From: an uncultured Collinsella sp.
GTDB taxonomy: Bacteria > Actinomycetota > Coriobacteriia > Coriobacteriales > Coriobacteriaceae
DNA: 34,395 nt
Reading direction: 5' to 3'
Assembly (NCBI GenBank): GCA_900549065.1
Contig: URNC01000006.1
Coordinates: forward strand, 1 to 34,395
Under the pieces are notes generated by a model. It did not search any database, was not told the DNA's origin, and was given only the letters and a program-made list of their open reading frames with translations. Positions 1 to 9,140 of this stretch are shown here, piece after piece. The translations under genes were made by a program, and so were the position numbers. How positions within the stretch are numbered: position 1 is the stretch's first letter; every line of letters begins with the position of its first letter.

Positions 1-672
1 ATCTTTAGCGGCAACGGCGCCTGGGGCAGCGACTGGGGCTCGGGCTTTGCCGGGGCTGCGGGCGCTGCCGGTGCCGGCGCGGGTCGCAGCCGTGCTCGCA
101 AGGGCGGCGACCTGTCGCTGACCGTCGATGTGACGGCCGAGGACGCGTTTCGCGGCGTGACGCACAAGGTCACCTACCGCATTCCCTCGACGGGCGAACA
201 GCAGACCATTACGGTCTCGGTGCCCGCGGGTGCGGTCGACGGCGGCAAGCTGCGTTACAAGCGTCGCGGCGAGTACGGCGTTGCCGGCGGCGAGCGCGGT
301 GACCTGGTCGTGACCACGCACGTGGAGGAGCACCCGCTGTTTAAGCGCAAAGGCGCCGACGTGACCATGGAGGTGCCGGTCTCGGTCTATGAGGCGGCGC
401 TCGGCTGTACGGTGGACGTGCCGACGCCCGGCGGTGCGACGGTTCGCCTGAAGGTGCCCGCGGGTACCCAGACGGGCAAGAAGTTCCGCTTTAAGGAAAT
501 GGGGGCGCCCGACGTTAAGCACCGTGGCCGCACAGGCGCGCTGCTCGTCGAGATTAAGGTGCAGGTTCCCACGAACCTATCCGATGACGAGCGAGACGCG
601 ATGACCAAACTGCGCGAGGCCGACACGCGCGACTACCGCGAGAAGGTCAACCGTTACAAGGCGACGTACTAG
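1..672 (+). CDS. dnaJ: DnaJ-type co-chaperone, C-terminal part (5' end outside window)
   Basis: An open frame enters at base 1 in frame 1 and stops with TAG at 670-672, leaving 223 codons of the C-terminal part. The first ~35 residues are a Gly/Ala-rich linker. Two beta-sandwich substrate-binding domains follow (VDVTAEDAFRGV, VPAGAVDGGKLRYKRRG, VPTPGGATVRLKVPAGTQTG), which is the DnaJ/CbpA C-terminal fold. No CxxCxGxG zinc-finger repeats are visible: the linker runs straight into the first sandwich, so this looks like a type II (CbpA-like) J protein, although the J domain lies outside the window. Its role would be to deliver unfolded clients to DnaK in the cytoplasm. hspR starts 72 bp downstream on the same strand with no terminator between, as in the actinobacterial dnaK-grpE-dnaJ-hspR operon. 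The upstream genes cannot be seen. Confidence 0.9.
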   Translation: MFSGNGAWGSDWGSGFAGAAGAAGAGAGRSRARKGGDLSLTVDVTAEDAFRGVTHKVTYRIPSTGEQQTITVSVPAGAVDGGKLRYKRRGEYGVAGGERGDLVVTTHVEEHPLFKRKGADVTMEVPVSVYEAALGCTVDVPTPGGATVRLKVPAGTQTGKKFRFKEMGAPDVKHRGRTGALLVEIKVQVPTNLSDDERDAMTKLREADTRDYREKVNRYKATY

Positions 673-744
673 GGCAGTCGTGGCGCACGCTCACGCCCGC
701 GGGCTTATGATGGACGATAACGAGACGGAAAGGGGTCAGGTAGC

Positions 745-1161
745 ATGGCCGAGGACAATAGGAACAAACCGCTGTACATGATTAGCGTGGCGGCCGAGCT
801 GACCGGCATGCATCCGCAGACTCTGCGCGTCTACGAGTCCAAGGGCCTGGTGAACCCCCAGCGCTCGGGCGGCAACACGCGCCTGTATTCGCGTGCCGAT
901 ATCGAGCGCCTGGAGCTCATCAACCAGCTGACCGACGAGGGCATTAATCTTGCCGGTGTGGTGCGCATCCTCGATATGAAGGAGCGTGCCGAGGAGCGTG
1001 AGCACGAGAACGAAAAGCTCCGCGCTCGCGTGCGCCAGCTCGAGGACGAGCTGCACGAGTACAAGATGCAGAAGAAGATCACCGCCCTGGCCCCGCGCGA
1101 TGGCTCGGTCAACCCCGAGCAAGTCATGCGCAAGCTGCTGGACGCCGGCGGGGATTTATAG
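745..1161 (+). CDS. hspR: HspR, MerR-family heat-shock repressor
   Basis: A 138-residue protein with an N-terminal MerR winged helix-turn-helix: YMISVAAELTGMHPQTLRVY, then KGLVNPQRSGGNTRLYS (residues ~11-50). A charged coiled coil follows (EERAEEREHENEKLRARVRQ, ~80-110). The MHPQTLRxYExxGLVxPxR signature is typical of HspR, the repressor of dnaK and clpB operons in actinobacteria, which uses DnaK as co-repressor. The ATG at 745 is preceded by AAAGGGG at 730-735. It lies 72 bp after the dnaJ-type gene and probably shares its operon, giving feedback control. clpB, a classical HspR target, lies 4.7 kb downstream. I did not find a clean HAIR operator (CTTGAGT-N7-ACTCAAG) before clpB. Confidence 0.93.
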   Translation: MAEDNRNKPLYMISVAAELTGMHPQTLRVYESKGLVNPQRSGGNTRLYSRADIERLELINQLTDEGINLAGVVRILDMKERAEEREHENEKLRARVRQLEDELHEYKMQKKITALAPRDGSVNPEQVMRKLLDAGGDL

Positions 1162-1188
1162 TTACGCGGGTTTACCAACCCGCGTAAC
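1161..1188 (+). terminator. Perfect 12-bp hairpin at the hspR stop codon
   Basis: GTTACGCGGGTT (1161-1172), loop TACC, AACCCGCGTAAC (1177-1188). The stem begins on the last base of the hspR stop codon. No T-tract follows, so it may be a weak or factor-assisted terminator, or a 3' stabilising stem for the dnaJ-hspR transcript. Confidence 0.55.
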
Positions 1189-1201
1189 CAGTTGACGCTG
1201 C

Positions 1202-1300
1202 AAGCCCGCCAGAGCGGCAATCTGCCTTTCAACTTCGGCGGCATGACCAGAAGGTCAATGCCGCCTTGTTTCAAGGCACCTTGCTCGCTCTGGCGGGCTT
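1202..1300. repeat. ~99-nt long hairpin, nearly fully self-complementary
   Basis: The outer arms AAGCCCGCCAGAGCG (1202-1216) and CGCTCTGGCGGGCTT (1286-1300) pair perfectly over 15 bp. Pairing continues inward: GCAA 1217-1220 with TTGC 1281-1284, TGCCTT 1223-1228 with AAGGCA 1273-1278, AAC 1231-1233 with GTT 1268-1270, then GGCGGCATGACC (1237-1248), loop AGAA, GGTC (1253-1256) and ATGCCGCC (1258-1265) with one bulged A. About 40 base pairs form in total. It sits in a gene-free stretch and could be a palindromic mobile repeat, a structured small RNA, or a strong 3' structure. No coding potential is convincing here. Confidence 0.75.
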
Positions 1301-1301
1301 T

Positions 1302-1448
1302 CGCTGTCCGCGCCAAAATATCGGCGTTGCCATGGCCCGGATGCGGCACTTGGGGACGTTCCTCACTTTGGAAATACGGCCCGCTCGCTGTCCGTCCTCT
1401 ACCTGCGGCGTTGCCTTGCTCCGGATACGGTAGTCATTGGGGACGTTC
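1302..1448. repeat. Two imperfect tandem repeat units (~84-bp step)
   Basis: Unit A (1302-1361) and unit B (1386-1448) both start CGCTGTCCG, share GGCGTTGCC and a CCGGAT.CGG core, and end in TTGGGGACGTTC (1350-1361 and 1437-1448). Unit B's end is embedded in a small inverted repeat, AGTCATT (1432-1438) with AATGACT (1452-1458). The tract directly follows the long hairpin at 1202-1300, so the whole gene-free stretch 1162-1500 is repeat-derived. I associate GGGGACGTTC-type ends with REP-like elements, but that is recollection, not something shown here. Confidence 0.6.
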
Positions 1449-1633
1449 TTAAATGACTGGTCGGAAGGGGTACTCTTGCACTAAATCTGCCGGTCTTGCA
1501 CCGGGCTCGTCCTGTACTTTACCGAGATAAAGTGAACGTGCAGATTCGCAACCCACTCGCAACCGTTCTATGGCACGATATTGAACGAATGTATGCTATG
1601 CGCCCAAATCTTTTGGGCAGAGTGGGAGACAGT

Positions 1634-3934
1634 ATGGTCAAGCTGTACGAGGACGGCATCTACCTGCGCGGCGGCAGCGAGGTTGTGCCTGCGGCCGAGG
1701 CCGCCGAGCGCGGTATTACGCAGACGCCCGCGGATGCCAAGCGCGGCACCATCGCGTATTCGATTCTCCAGGCACACAATACGTCCGGAGACCCCGAGGC
1801 GCTCAAGATTCGCTTCGACGCCATGGCAAGTCACGACATCACCTTTGTCGGCATCATCCAGACGGCGCGCGCTTCGGGCATGGAGCAGTTCCCGCTGCCC
1901 TACGTGCTCACCAACTGCCATAACTCGCTGTGCGCCGTGGGCGGCACCATCAACGAGGACGACCACGTCTTTGGCCTTTCCGCGGCCAAGAAGTACGGCG
2001 GCATCTTCGTCCCGCCGCACATCGCCGTCATCCACTCCTTTATGCGCGAGAATTTCGCCGGTTGCGGCAAGATGATCCTGGGTTCCGACTCGCACACCCG
2101 CTACGGTGCTCTGGGCACCATGGCTGTGGGCGAGGGCGGCGGCGAGCTGGCAAAGCAGCTGCTGCGCGACACCTACGACGTTGCCTATCCCGGCGTCGTC
2201 GCCATCTACCTCACGGGCGCTCCGCGCCCCGGCGTCGGCCCGCACGACGTGGCGCTCGCCATCATCCGCGCCGTCTTTGCCAAGGGCTACGTCAAGAACA
2301 AGGTCATGGAGTTTGTGGGCCCGGGCATCGCGAGCATGACGACCGATTACCGCAACGGCGTCGACGTCATGACCACCGAGACCACCTGCCTGTCGAGCAT
2401 CTGGGCTACCGATGAGGACACGCACGCGTTTTTGGCCATGCACGGCCGCGGCGACGACTACCGCGAGCTCAAGCCCGCCGATGTTGCCTACTATGACGGC
2501 TGCGTCGAGGTCGACCTGTCGAGCATCAAGCCCATGATCGCGCTGCCGTTCCATCCTTCTAACGGCTTTGAGATTGACGAGCTCAACGAGAACCTCGAGG
2601 ACATCCTGCATGAGGTCGAGCTCGAGGCCGCCAAGATCGGCGAGGGTAAGACGCACTTTAGCCTGCTCGACAAGATCGTCGACGGCAAGCTGCACGTGCA
2701 GCAGGGCGTCATCGCCGGCTGCTCGGGCGGCAACTACGACTCCGTGGTCCAGGCTGCCCGCGTGCTTAAGGGCGCCAACACCGGCTGCGGCGAGTTTTCG
2801 CTGTCGGTCTATCCCACGAGCCAGCCCGTGGCGCTCGAGCTTACACGCCGCGGCTACATCTACGACCTTATGGAGGCCGGCGCGATCGTGCGCACGGCAT
2901 TCTGCGGCCCGTGCTTTGGTGCCGGCGACACGCCTGCCAACAACGGCCTTTCGATCCGCCACACCACGCGCAACTTCCCCAATCGCGAGGGTTCCAAGCC
3001 GGGCAACGGCCAGCTGAGCGCCGTGGCCCTGATGGACGCCCGCTCCATTGCGGCGACGGCTGCCAACGGCGGCGTCCTGACGCCGGCGACCGACCTGCCC
3101 GAGGAGACTTGGGACGAGGCCTGCGAGTACACCTTTGACGACGCGCCGTACAAAAAGCGTGTGTACTGGGGCTTTGGCAAGGCTGAGCCGGCCGACGAGC
3201 TGGTCGAGGGCCCCAACATCAAGCCGTGGCCCGCGATGGAGCCTCTCGGTGACGACATCCTGCTCAAGGTGTGCTCCAAGATCATGGATCCGGTCACTAC
3301 GACCGACGAGCTCATTCCCTCGGGCGAGACGAGCTCCTTCCGCTCCAACCCGCTGGGTCTGGCCGAGTTTACGCTCAGCCGCCGCGACCCTGCCTACGTG
3401 GGTCGCTCCAAGGAGGTCGACGCCGTGGAGAAGCGCCGCGTGGCCGGCGAGGCCGCAGGCGACCTGGCGGTACTCGATGCCGAGCTTGCCGGCGTGTTTG
3501 AGGCACTGGCCGGCGCCGGTGTCGCGGCCGATGCCAAGGCGACCGAGTACGGCTCTATGCTCTACGCCAAGAAGCCCGGCGACGGTTCTGCCCGCGAGCA
3601 GGCCGCGAGCTGCCAGCGCGTAATTGGCGGTCTGGCCAACATCGTTCACGAGTACGCCACCAAGCGCTATCGCTCCAACGTGATGAACTGGGGCATGGTG
3701 CCCTTCCAGATGGAGGCCGAGCCCAGCTTTGAGGTGGGCGACTACGTCTTTGTGCCGGGTATCCGCGCTGCGCTCGATGGCGACCTAAAGGACATCGCCG
3801 CCTACGTGGTGCGCGCCGACGGCACGGTCGAGCAGATTGAGCTTTACATTGCCGATATGACGGCAGAGGAGCGTGCCATCGTCAAAGCTGGCTGCCTGAT
3901 CAACTACAACAAGTTCAAGGCCGCTGCCGAGTAA
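1634..3934 (+). CDS. Aconitase-superfamily [4Fe-4S] hydratase
   Basis: With the chosen start the product is 766 residues, close to the ~750 of YbhJ-type putative hydratases and of bacterial aconitases. Cluster ligands are visible: Cys252 (TETTCLSSIWATDEDT) and the Cys424/Cys427 pair (FCGPCFGAGD), followed by the substrate-binding signature RHTTRNFPNREGSKPGNGQ. GSDSHTRYGALGTMAVGEGG is the conserved aconitase N-domain block. A swivel domain with FRSNPLGLAEFTLSRRDP lies in the C-terminal third. It should dehydrate/hydrate a tri- or dicarboxylic acid in the cytoplasm; the substrate (citrate or another hydroxy-acid) cannot be read from sequence. The frame is open back to 1496, but ATG 1634 has a purine-rich site (GGGAGA, 1624-1629) and the family's usual start, whereas the upstream extension looks non-coding. 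It stands alone, followed by a strong hairpin. Confidence 0.88.
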   Translation: MVKLYEDGIYLRGGSEVVPAAEAAERGITQTPADAKRGTIAYSILQAHNTSGDPEALKIRFDAMASHDITFVGIIQTARASGMEQFPLPYVLTNCHNSLCAVGGTINEDDHVFGLSAAKKYGGIFVPPHIAVIHSFMRENFAGCGKMILGSDSHTRYGALGTMAVGEGGGELAKQLLRDTYDVAYPGVVAIYLTGAPRPGVGPHDVALAIIRAVFAKGYVKNKVMEFVGPGIASMTTDYRNGVDVMTTETTCLSSIWATDEDTHAFLAMHGRGDDYRELKPADVAYYDGCVEVDLSSIKPMIALPFHPSNGFEIDELNENLEDILHEVELEAAKIGEGKTHFSLLDKIVDGKLHVQQGVIAGCSGGNYDSVVQAARVLKGANTGCGEFSLSVYPTSQPVALELTRRGYIYDLMEAGAIVRTAFCGPCFGAGDTPANNGLSIRHTTRNFPNREGSKPGNGQLSAVALMDARSIAATAANGGVLTPATDLPEETWDEACEYTFDDAPYKKRVYWGFGKAEPADELVEGPNIKPWPAMEPLGDDILLKVCSKIMDPVTTTDELIPSGETSSFRSNPLGLAEFTLSRRDPAYVGRSKEVDAVEKRRVAGEAAGDLAVLDAELAGVFEALAGAGVAADAKATEYGSMLYAKKPGDGSAREQAASCQRVIGGLANIVHEYATKRYRSNVMNWGMVPFQMEAEPSFEVGDYVFVPGIRAALDGDLKDIAAYVVRADGTVEQIELYIADMTAEERAIVKAGCLINYNKFKAAAE

Positions 3935-3950
3935 CACACTTAATTGTCCG

Positions 3951-4022
3951 CCCGGGGCTTACCCTTTCCCGAACGCTCACGCGCTTCGCGAGGGTCGCGT
4001 TCGGGAAAGGGTAAGCCCCGGG
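3951..4022. terminator. Perfect 26-bp inverted repeat after the hydratase gene
   Basis: The left arm 3951-3976 (CCCGGGGCTTACCC... ending GAACGC) and right arm 3997-4022 are exact reverse complements over 26 bp around a 20-nt loop, which itself contains CGCG-CTT-CGCG. It begins 16 bp after the hydratase stop. No long T-tract follows (CTACATTTCTG), so it may be a repeat element as well as, or instead of, a terminator. The 109-residue reverse frame across it is an artefact. Confidence 0.7.
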
Positions 4023-4032
4023 CTACATTTCT

Positions 4033-4303
4033 GCGTCCTCGTTGGGTCTTGAGGGACGCTAATAAATAGACTTTCTTGATGCCGCCTCTGTTATCGGGGC
4101 GGCTTCTTTTTGTCGAAAACCGCCACAAAGGGGACAGACGCCTTTGTGGTGGTCCGCGGTTTGTCTCGTTCTGTAACAGGTAGACCCTTATTTGCCGAGC
4201 GGTTGTTACAGATCTAGATAAACGGGCACCGCTGAACAATTCATCTCGATCCGTAACATCTGGACCCAAAAACGGCCGCTAGATGTTACTGATCGAGACA
4301 GTG
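4033..4303. repeat. Duplicated repeat segment, copy 1: leader plus two 80-bp-step palindromes
   Basis: The leader 4039-4160 contains TTGATGCCGCCTCT, an ATCGGGG(C/G) stretch and CCACAAAGGGGACAG (4123-4137), which pairs with CCTTTGTGG. Two palindromes follow. Unit 1 starts at 4163 (GTCTCG..TGTAACA, ending TGTTACAGATCTAGATA). Unit 2 starts at 4243 (ATCTCGATCCGTAACATCT, with AGATGTTACTGATCGAGA at 4281-4298, 17 of 18 positions complementary). Their start-to-start spacing is exactly 80 bp. An inverted partial copy of the leader motif (CCACCACAAAGGTGCCTG, 4321-4338) closes the segment. A longer relative lies at 5366-5746. Confidence 0.8.
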
Positions 4304-4350
4304 GAACATCGGAGCCGAAACCACCACAAAGGTGCCTGCCCGGCGGGACC

Positions 4351-4998
4351 TTATTTCGATGGGGTCCAGGTTATTTCATCGTCAAATAGCCAAGTGCGTG
4401 CCGAGCCACTGTTGCGCGCTGTCTGCGGATCGGGCTCGCAGGTTTGTTCGTAGGCATCCTCGGTACACCGATCCATAAAATCGACGACTGCCGTCTGGTC
4501 GCCCTCCATAACGTAGATTACGTCGCCATCCGAGATATAGACCCCCGGTCCTTCATTGTCCACGCAGCCGGGGTCGTATGAGACGTTGCACAATTTGCTC
4601 CCGTTTGCCGCATCGAGCTCAAGGGTCGAATAATACCCGCCAACCATTTGGCCATTCTTGGCTCGATATGTTGCGGCGCCGTACCACCGCTTAAACGTCT
4701 TGCCTTTGAGTAAACTGGTTGCCTTGCCGATAAGCTGCTCATCTTTGGTGTAGCGCCTGGCCCCAAGTTCGATACGGGGATAGTTGCTGACCCCAAGCGC
4801 TGCGGGCGTACCGTCAAAATCGACGGTGATCGAATCGGGTTTGACGATATCGGTGAGGACCTCGATGGGATAGCTTACGGTCTCAATCGCCGCCTGCGTC
4901 GCAGAGGCGGGGAGAAATGCGAGATAGATAATTCCTACGCCGACTGCGGTAATCGCAAACGCTAAGACGAGCAGGCCGATATAGGTGGAGCGTTTCAC
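4351..4998 (-). CDS. Small membrane-anchored protein of unknown function
   Basis: Read on the minus strand, a GTG at 4998 follows GCGAGGT and gives 215 residues. They start with Lys-Arg and one hydrophobic helix (YIGLLVLAFAITAVGVGIIY, residues ~5-24), then an extracytoplasmic domain. An ATG at 5028 would add ten residues but lacks a good ribosome site; the open frame to 5145 is probably not translated. The exported part is rich in Tyr, Asp and Gly and has four Cys (LCNVSYDPGC, DRCTED, QTCEPD) that could form two disulfides. I do not recognise the family; function is unknown. The gene is bracketed by the two copies of the repeat segment (4033-4303 and 5366-5746), so it may have arrived or been duplicated around as a unit. 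Confidence 0.65.
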   Translation of the reverse strand: MKRSTYIGLLVLAFAITAVGVGIIYLAFLPASATQAAIETVSYPIEVLTDIVKPDSITVDFDGTPAALGVSNYPRIELGARRYTKDEQLIGKATSLLKGKTFKRWYGAATYRAKNGQMVGGYYSTLELDAANGSKLCNVSYDPGCVDNEGPGVYISDGDVIYVMEGDQTAVVDFMDRCTEDAYEQTCEPDPQTARNSGSARTWLFDDEITWTPSK

Positions 4999-5028
4999 GG
5001 CGGGTACCTCGCAAAAGTATGCATTCAT

Positions 5029-5365
5029 TAAGATAAGTGATACCAGCTTACGACAATATTCAAAAGAAAGCGATCGATCGAAATGACGGGGCGAAAAGGC
5101 CCTATTGGGCTTCGATTTGACCTCTAATAGGAATATTTGCCCCACTCATTCTGGGCGAGAGGCCAATAATTGAGTCCCGCGAGTCTTGAGCGATGCTATT
5201 CTCGCTAAACTCACTCTTTTCACAGTAAGCACTATAAATACGATAGGGAGGACGACGAGAACGTTGTGACGTGCGATAGCTAAGCCGTTTAAGCCGGACT
5301 CTGACCTTGAATCTCCGCCTCTATCTGTGCGAACGGGCTATTGTCGGTTCTCGATTCCATCGCGA
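5029..5365. other. Gene-free stretch upstream of the membrane protein gene
   Basis: Between the membrane protein gene and the second repeat segment I see no convincing gene. The DNA is more A/T-rich than the window average and holds unpaired TTGAG words (TTGAGT 5170-5175, CTTGAG 5185-5190) and a TATAAA at 5233-5238 without a well-spaced -35. It should contain the promoter of the minus-strand gene, but I cannot place it. Confidence 0.4.
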
Positions 5366-5746
5366 CGTTCTCGTTGGGTTTTGGGATCGCCAAACGTAGA
5401 CTGGGCTTGATGCCGCCTCTTTTAATCGGGGCTGATTCTTCTCTGGATCACCACAAAGGGGACAGGCACCTTTGTGGTGGTTCACGGTTTGTCTCGACTT
5501 GTAACATCTTGGCCGCTAAAAGTGGGCCTGGTGTTACAGATTTAGATTTTCGACTCAGGTGTCTTCGTTCGTCTCGATTTGTAACAGATAGAGCCCTATT
5601 TGCCGATTAGATGTTACAGATTGAGACAAACGGGCGCCGTTGGTCATTTCGTCTTGATTTGTAACATCTGGAGCCATAAACAGTCGCTAGATGTTACAGA
5701 TTGAGATAGTAAGGGGACGAGGCCGCAGTGGGTGAGCGTGCCTGCC
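5366..5746. repeat. Duplicated repeat segment, copy 2: leader plus three 80-bp-step palindromes
   Basis: The leader matches copy 1 (CTCGTTGGGT, GCTTGATGCCGCCTCT, then CCACAAAGGGGACAGGCACC starting at 5451). Three palindromic units start at 5491, 5571 and 5651, exactly 80 bp apart, each of the form GTCT(C/T)GA.TTGTAACA(T/G) ... TGTTACAGATT(G/T)AGA. Units 4 and 5 with their spacer align with units 1 and 2 of copy 1, including the centres (CCCTTATTTGCCGA with CCCTATTTGCCGA; GGCCGCTAGATGTTAC with AGTCGCTAGATGTTAC) and the spacer AAACGGGC(A/G)CCG. Copy 2 therefore equals copy 1 plus one extra 80-bp unit. It ends in a degenerate GTGCCTGCCCC. The 89-residue frame through it is not a gene. Confidence 0.82.
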
Positions 5747-5769
5747 CCTATCCCTCAATCACTCAGAAA

Positions 5770-5805
5770 ATCTTATATATAGAGACTTAGATTTGTGTAT
5801 AAGAT
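5770..5805. promoter_or_regulatory. Inverted repeat upstream of clpB, possible operator/promoter
   Basis: ATCTTATA (5770-5777) and TATAAGAT (5798-5805) are perfect reverse complements around a 20-bp A/T-rich centre, 79 bp before the clpB start. TATATA (5775-5780) or TATAAG (5798-5803) could act as -10 elements; no convincing -35 pairs with either. It does not match the HspR HAIR consensus. Role inferred from position only. Confidence 0.35.
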
Positions 5806-5844
5806 CGCACAAAGCTGGCAACAATACTTCTCGAACAACGTGAA

Positions 5845-5862
5845 GCCGCCCCGTAGGGCGGC
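5845..5862 (+). promoter_or_regulatory. Leader hairpin just before the clpB ribosome site
   Basis: GCCGCCC (5845-5851), loop CGTA, GGGCGGC (5856-5862) is a 7-bp all-GC stem ending eight bases before the ribosome site AGAGGTGA (5872-5879) of clpB. It leaves the ribosome site single-stranded and may stabilise the mRNA 5' end. Confidence 0.4.
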
Positions 5863-5883
5863 CGCCCCAAGAGAGGTGATTCC

Positions 5884-8511
<2,628 letters not shown>

Positions 8512-8557
8512 ATTTTGGGCCATGCCTTAAAATCTGCCAGCCGTCTCTAAACGCCAA

Positions 8558-8592
8558 GGGCGGCGGATCCAATTGGGTCCGCCGCCCTTTTT
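8558..8592 (+). terminator. Rho-independent terminator of clpB
   Basis: GGGCGGCGGATCC (8558-8570), loop AATT, GGGTCCGCCGCCC (8575-8587) forms a 13-bp stem with one G-T wobble, followed directly by TTTTT (8588-8592). Confidence 0.92.
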
Positions 8593-8644
8593 CGTGCGAC
8601 AATCGATGTTGTTGAACGTGAGTACATGGCAAGGAGCTATACAG

Positions 8645-8818
8645 ATGATAGACAAGAGCAAGACAAGCGCGCCGGCGCCCAGGCCTGCGCCCAAGCCTGC
8701 GCCCAAGCCGCGCGACCCCTACATCCGTGCCGAGAACGAGGACGACGACGGCTACGATCCCTACAGCGATCGCCGTCCCGAGCGCGAGCCGATGTTCGAA
8801 GCCGATCCGTGGCGCTGA
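8645..8818 (+). CDS. Small proline-rich, acidic protein (57 residues)
   Basis: ATG 8645 follows a strong ribosome site, AAGGAG (8630-8635), and opens a 57-residue frame ending at TGA 8818. The first third is a Lys/Pro/Ala repeat (APRPAPKPAPKP); the rest is charged (NEDDDGYDPYSDRRPERE) and ends in MFEADPWR. No membrane segment, no cysteine and no known fold are seen; it is probably disordered. The open frame back to 8573 crosses the clpB terminator and is not the start. An alternative frame at 8626-8853 reads as low-complexity Arg/Ala and was rejected. Function unknown. Confidence 0.6.
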   Translation: MIDKSKTSAPAPRPAPKPAPKPRDPYIRAENEDDDGYDPYSDRRPEREPMFEADPWR

Positions 8819-8842
8819 GTGCCACCCAAAAGGCCACCAATA

Positions 8843-8909
8843 AGTTGCGGTGAAATAGGGATTGTTTTGCGGTTTGACCAGCAAAAACAGTCCCTATTTC
8901 ACCGCAACT
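8843..8909. repeat. Inverted repeat family 'AGTTGCGGTG', copy 1
   Basis: AGTTGCGGTGAAATAGGGA (8843-8861) and its exact reverse complement (8891-8909) give 19 bp. Inner bases (TTGTTTTGC with GCAAAAACA) extend the hairpin. Relatives lie at 17470-17536 and 21156-21222. This copy lies 24 bp after the 57-residue gene; the rest of 8910-9043 holds nothing I can recognise. Confidence 0.85.
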
Positions 8910-9043
8910 GCGTTGGGGATTTTTCTACAGGGGGAGGGTAGTCATAAAAGCCCCGTCCCAAATTGACTGCTCGGGGAGTCGCATTCGAGCTCGGTTGTCC
9001 TCTTAGCCACTCGATATCCTTCGGAGCAATAACGGTGATAAAA

Positions 9044-9133
9044 CTTGCTTAAGTGCTAATCAAACTACACACAATCTTGCTCTCTAGCTAATCAAGAATC
9101 AGTATAATTTTGATTAGCTAGAGAGCAAGATTG
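9044..9133 (+). promoter_or_regulatory. Operator/promoter of the DUF4143 ATPase: 24-bp palindrome with internal -10
   Basis: Arms 9072-9095 (CAATCTTGCTCTCTAGCTAA, continuing TCAA) and 9110-9133 are exact reverse complements over 24 bp. The 14-bp loop holds TATAAT (9103-9108), a perfect -10. TTGCTC at 9077-9082 could be a -35, but the 20-bp spacing is long. A further direct, partial copy lies upstream: CTTGCTT-N4-GCTAATCAAA at 9044-9064 against CTTGCTC-N4-GCTAATCAAG at 9076-9096, a 32-bp step. The downstream arm would lie in the 5' leader and ends one base before the ribosome site GGAGA. It looks like an operator for a repressor, possibly self-regulation. Confidence 0.7.
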
Positions 9134-9140
9134 GAGAATC

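Noticed and set aside
1496..1633. N-terminal extension of the hydratase from the ATG at 1496
   Set aside because: The family starts at about the MVKLYEDGIYLRGG segment. The extension has no ribosome site and is Arg-rich and promoter-like.
1568..3649. 693-codon minus-strand frame opposite the hydratase gene
   Set aside because: The hydratase frame has cluster cysteines and family motifs; the opposite frame has none and no ribosome site.
3940..4269. 109-codon minus-strand frame
   Set aside because: It runs through the 26-bp inverted repeat and the first palindrome array and has no recognisable protein features.
5165..5215. HspR HAIR operator
   Set aside because: TTGAGT and CTTGAG words occur, but in direct orientation and without the ACTCAAG partner at the right spacing.
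4163..5707. CRISPR array
   Set aside because: The spacing is regular, but the repeat is a long diverged palindrome, the spacers are themselves related between units, and no cas genes are present.
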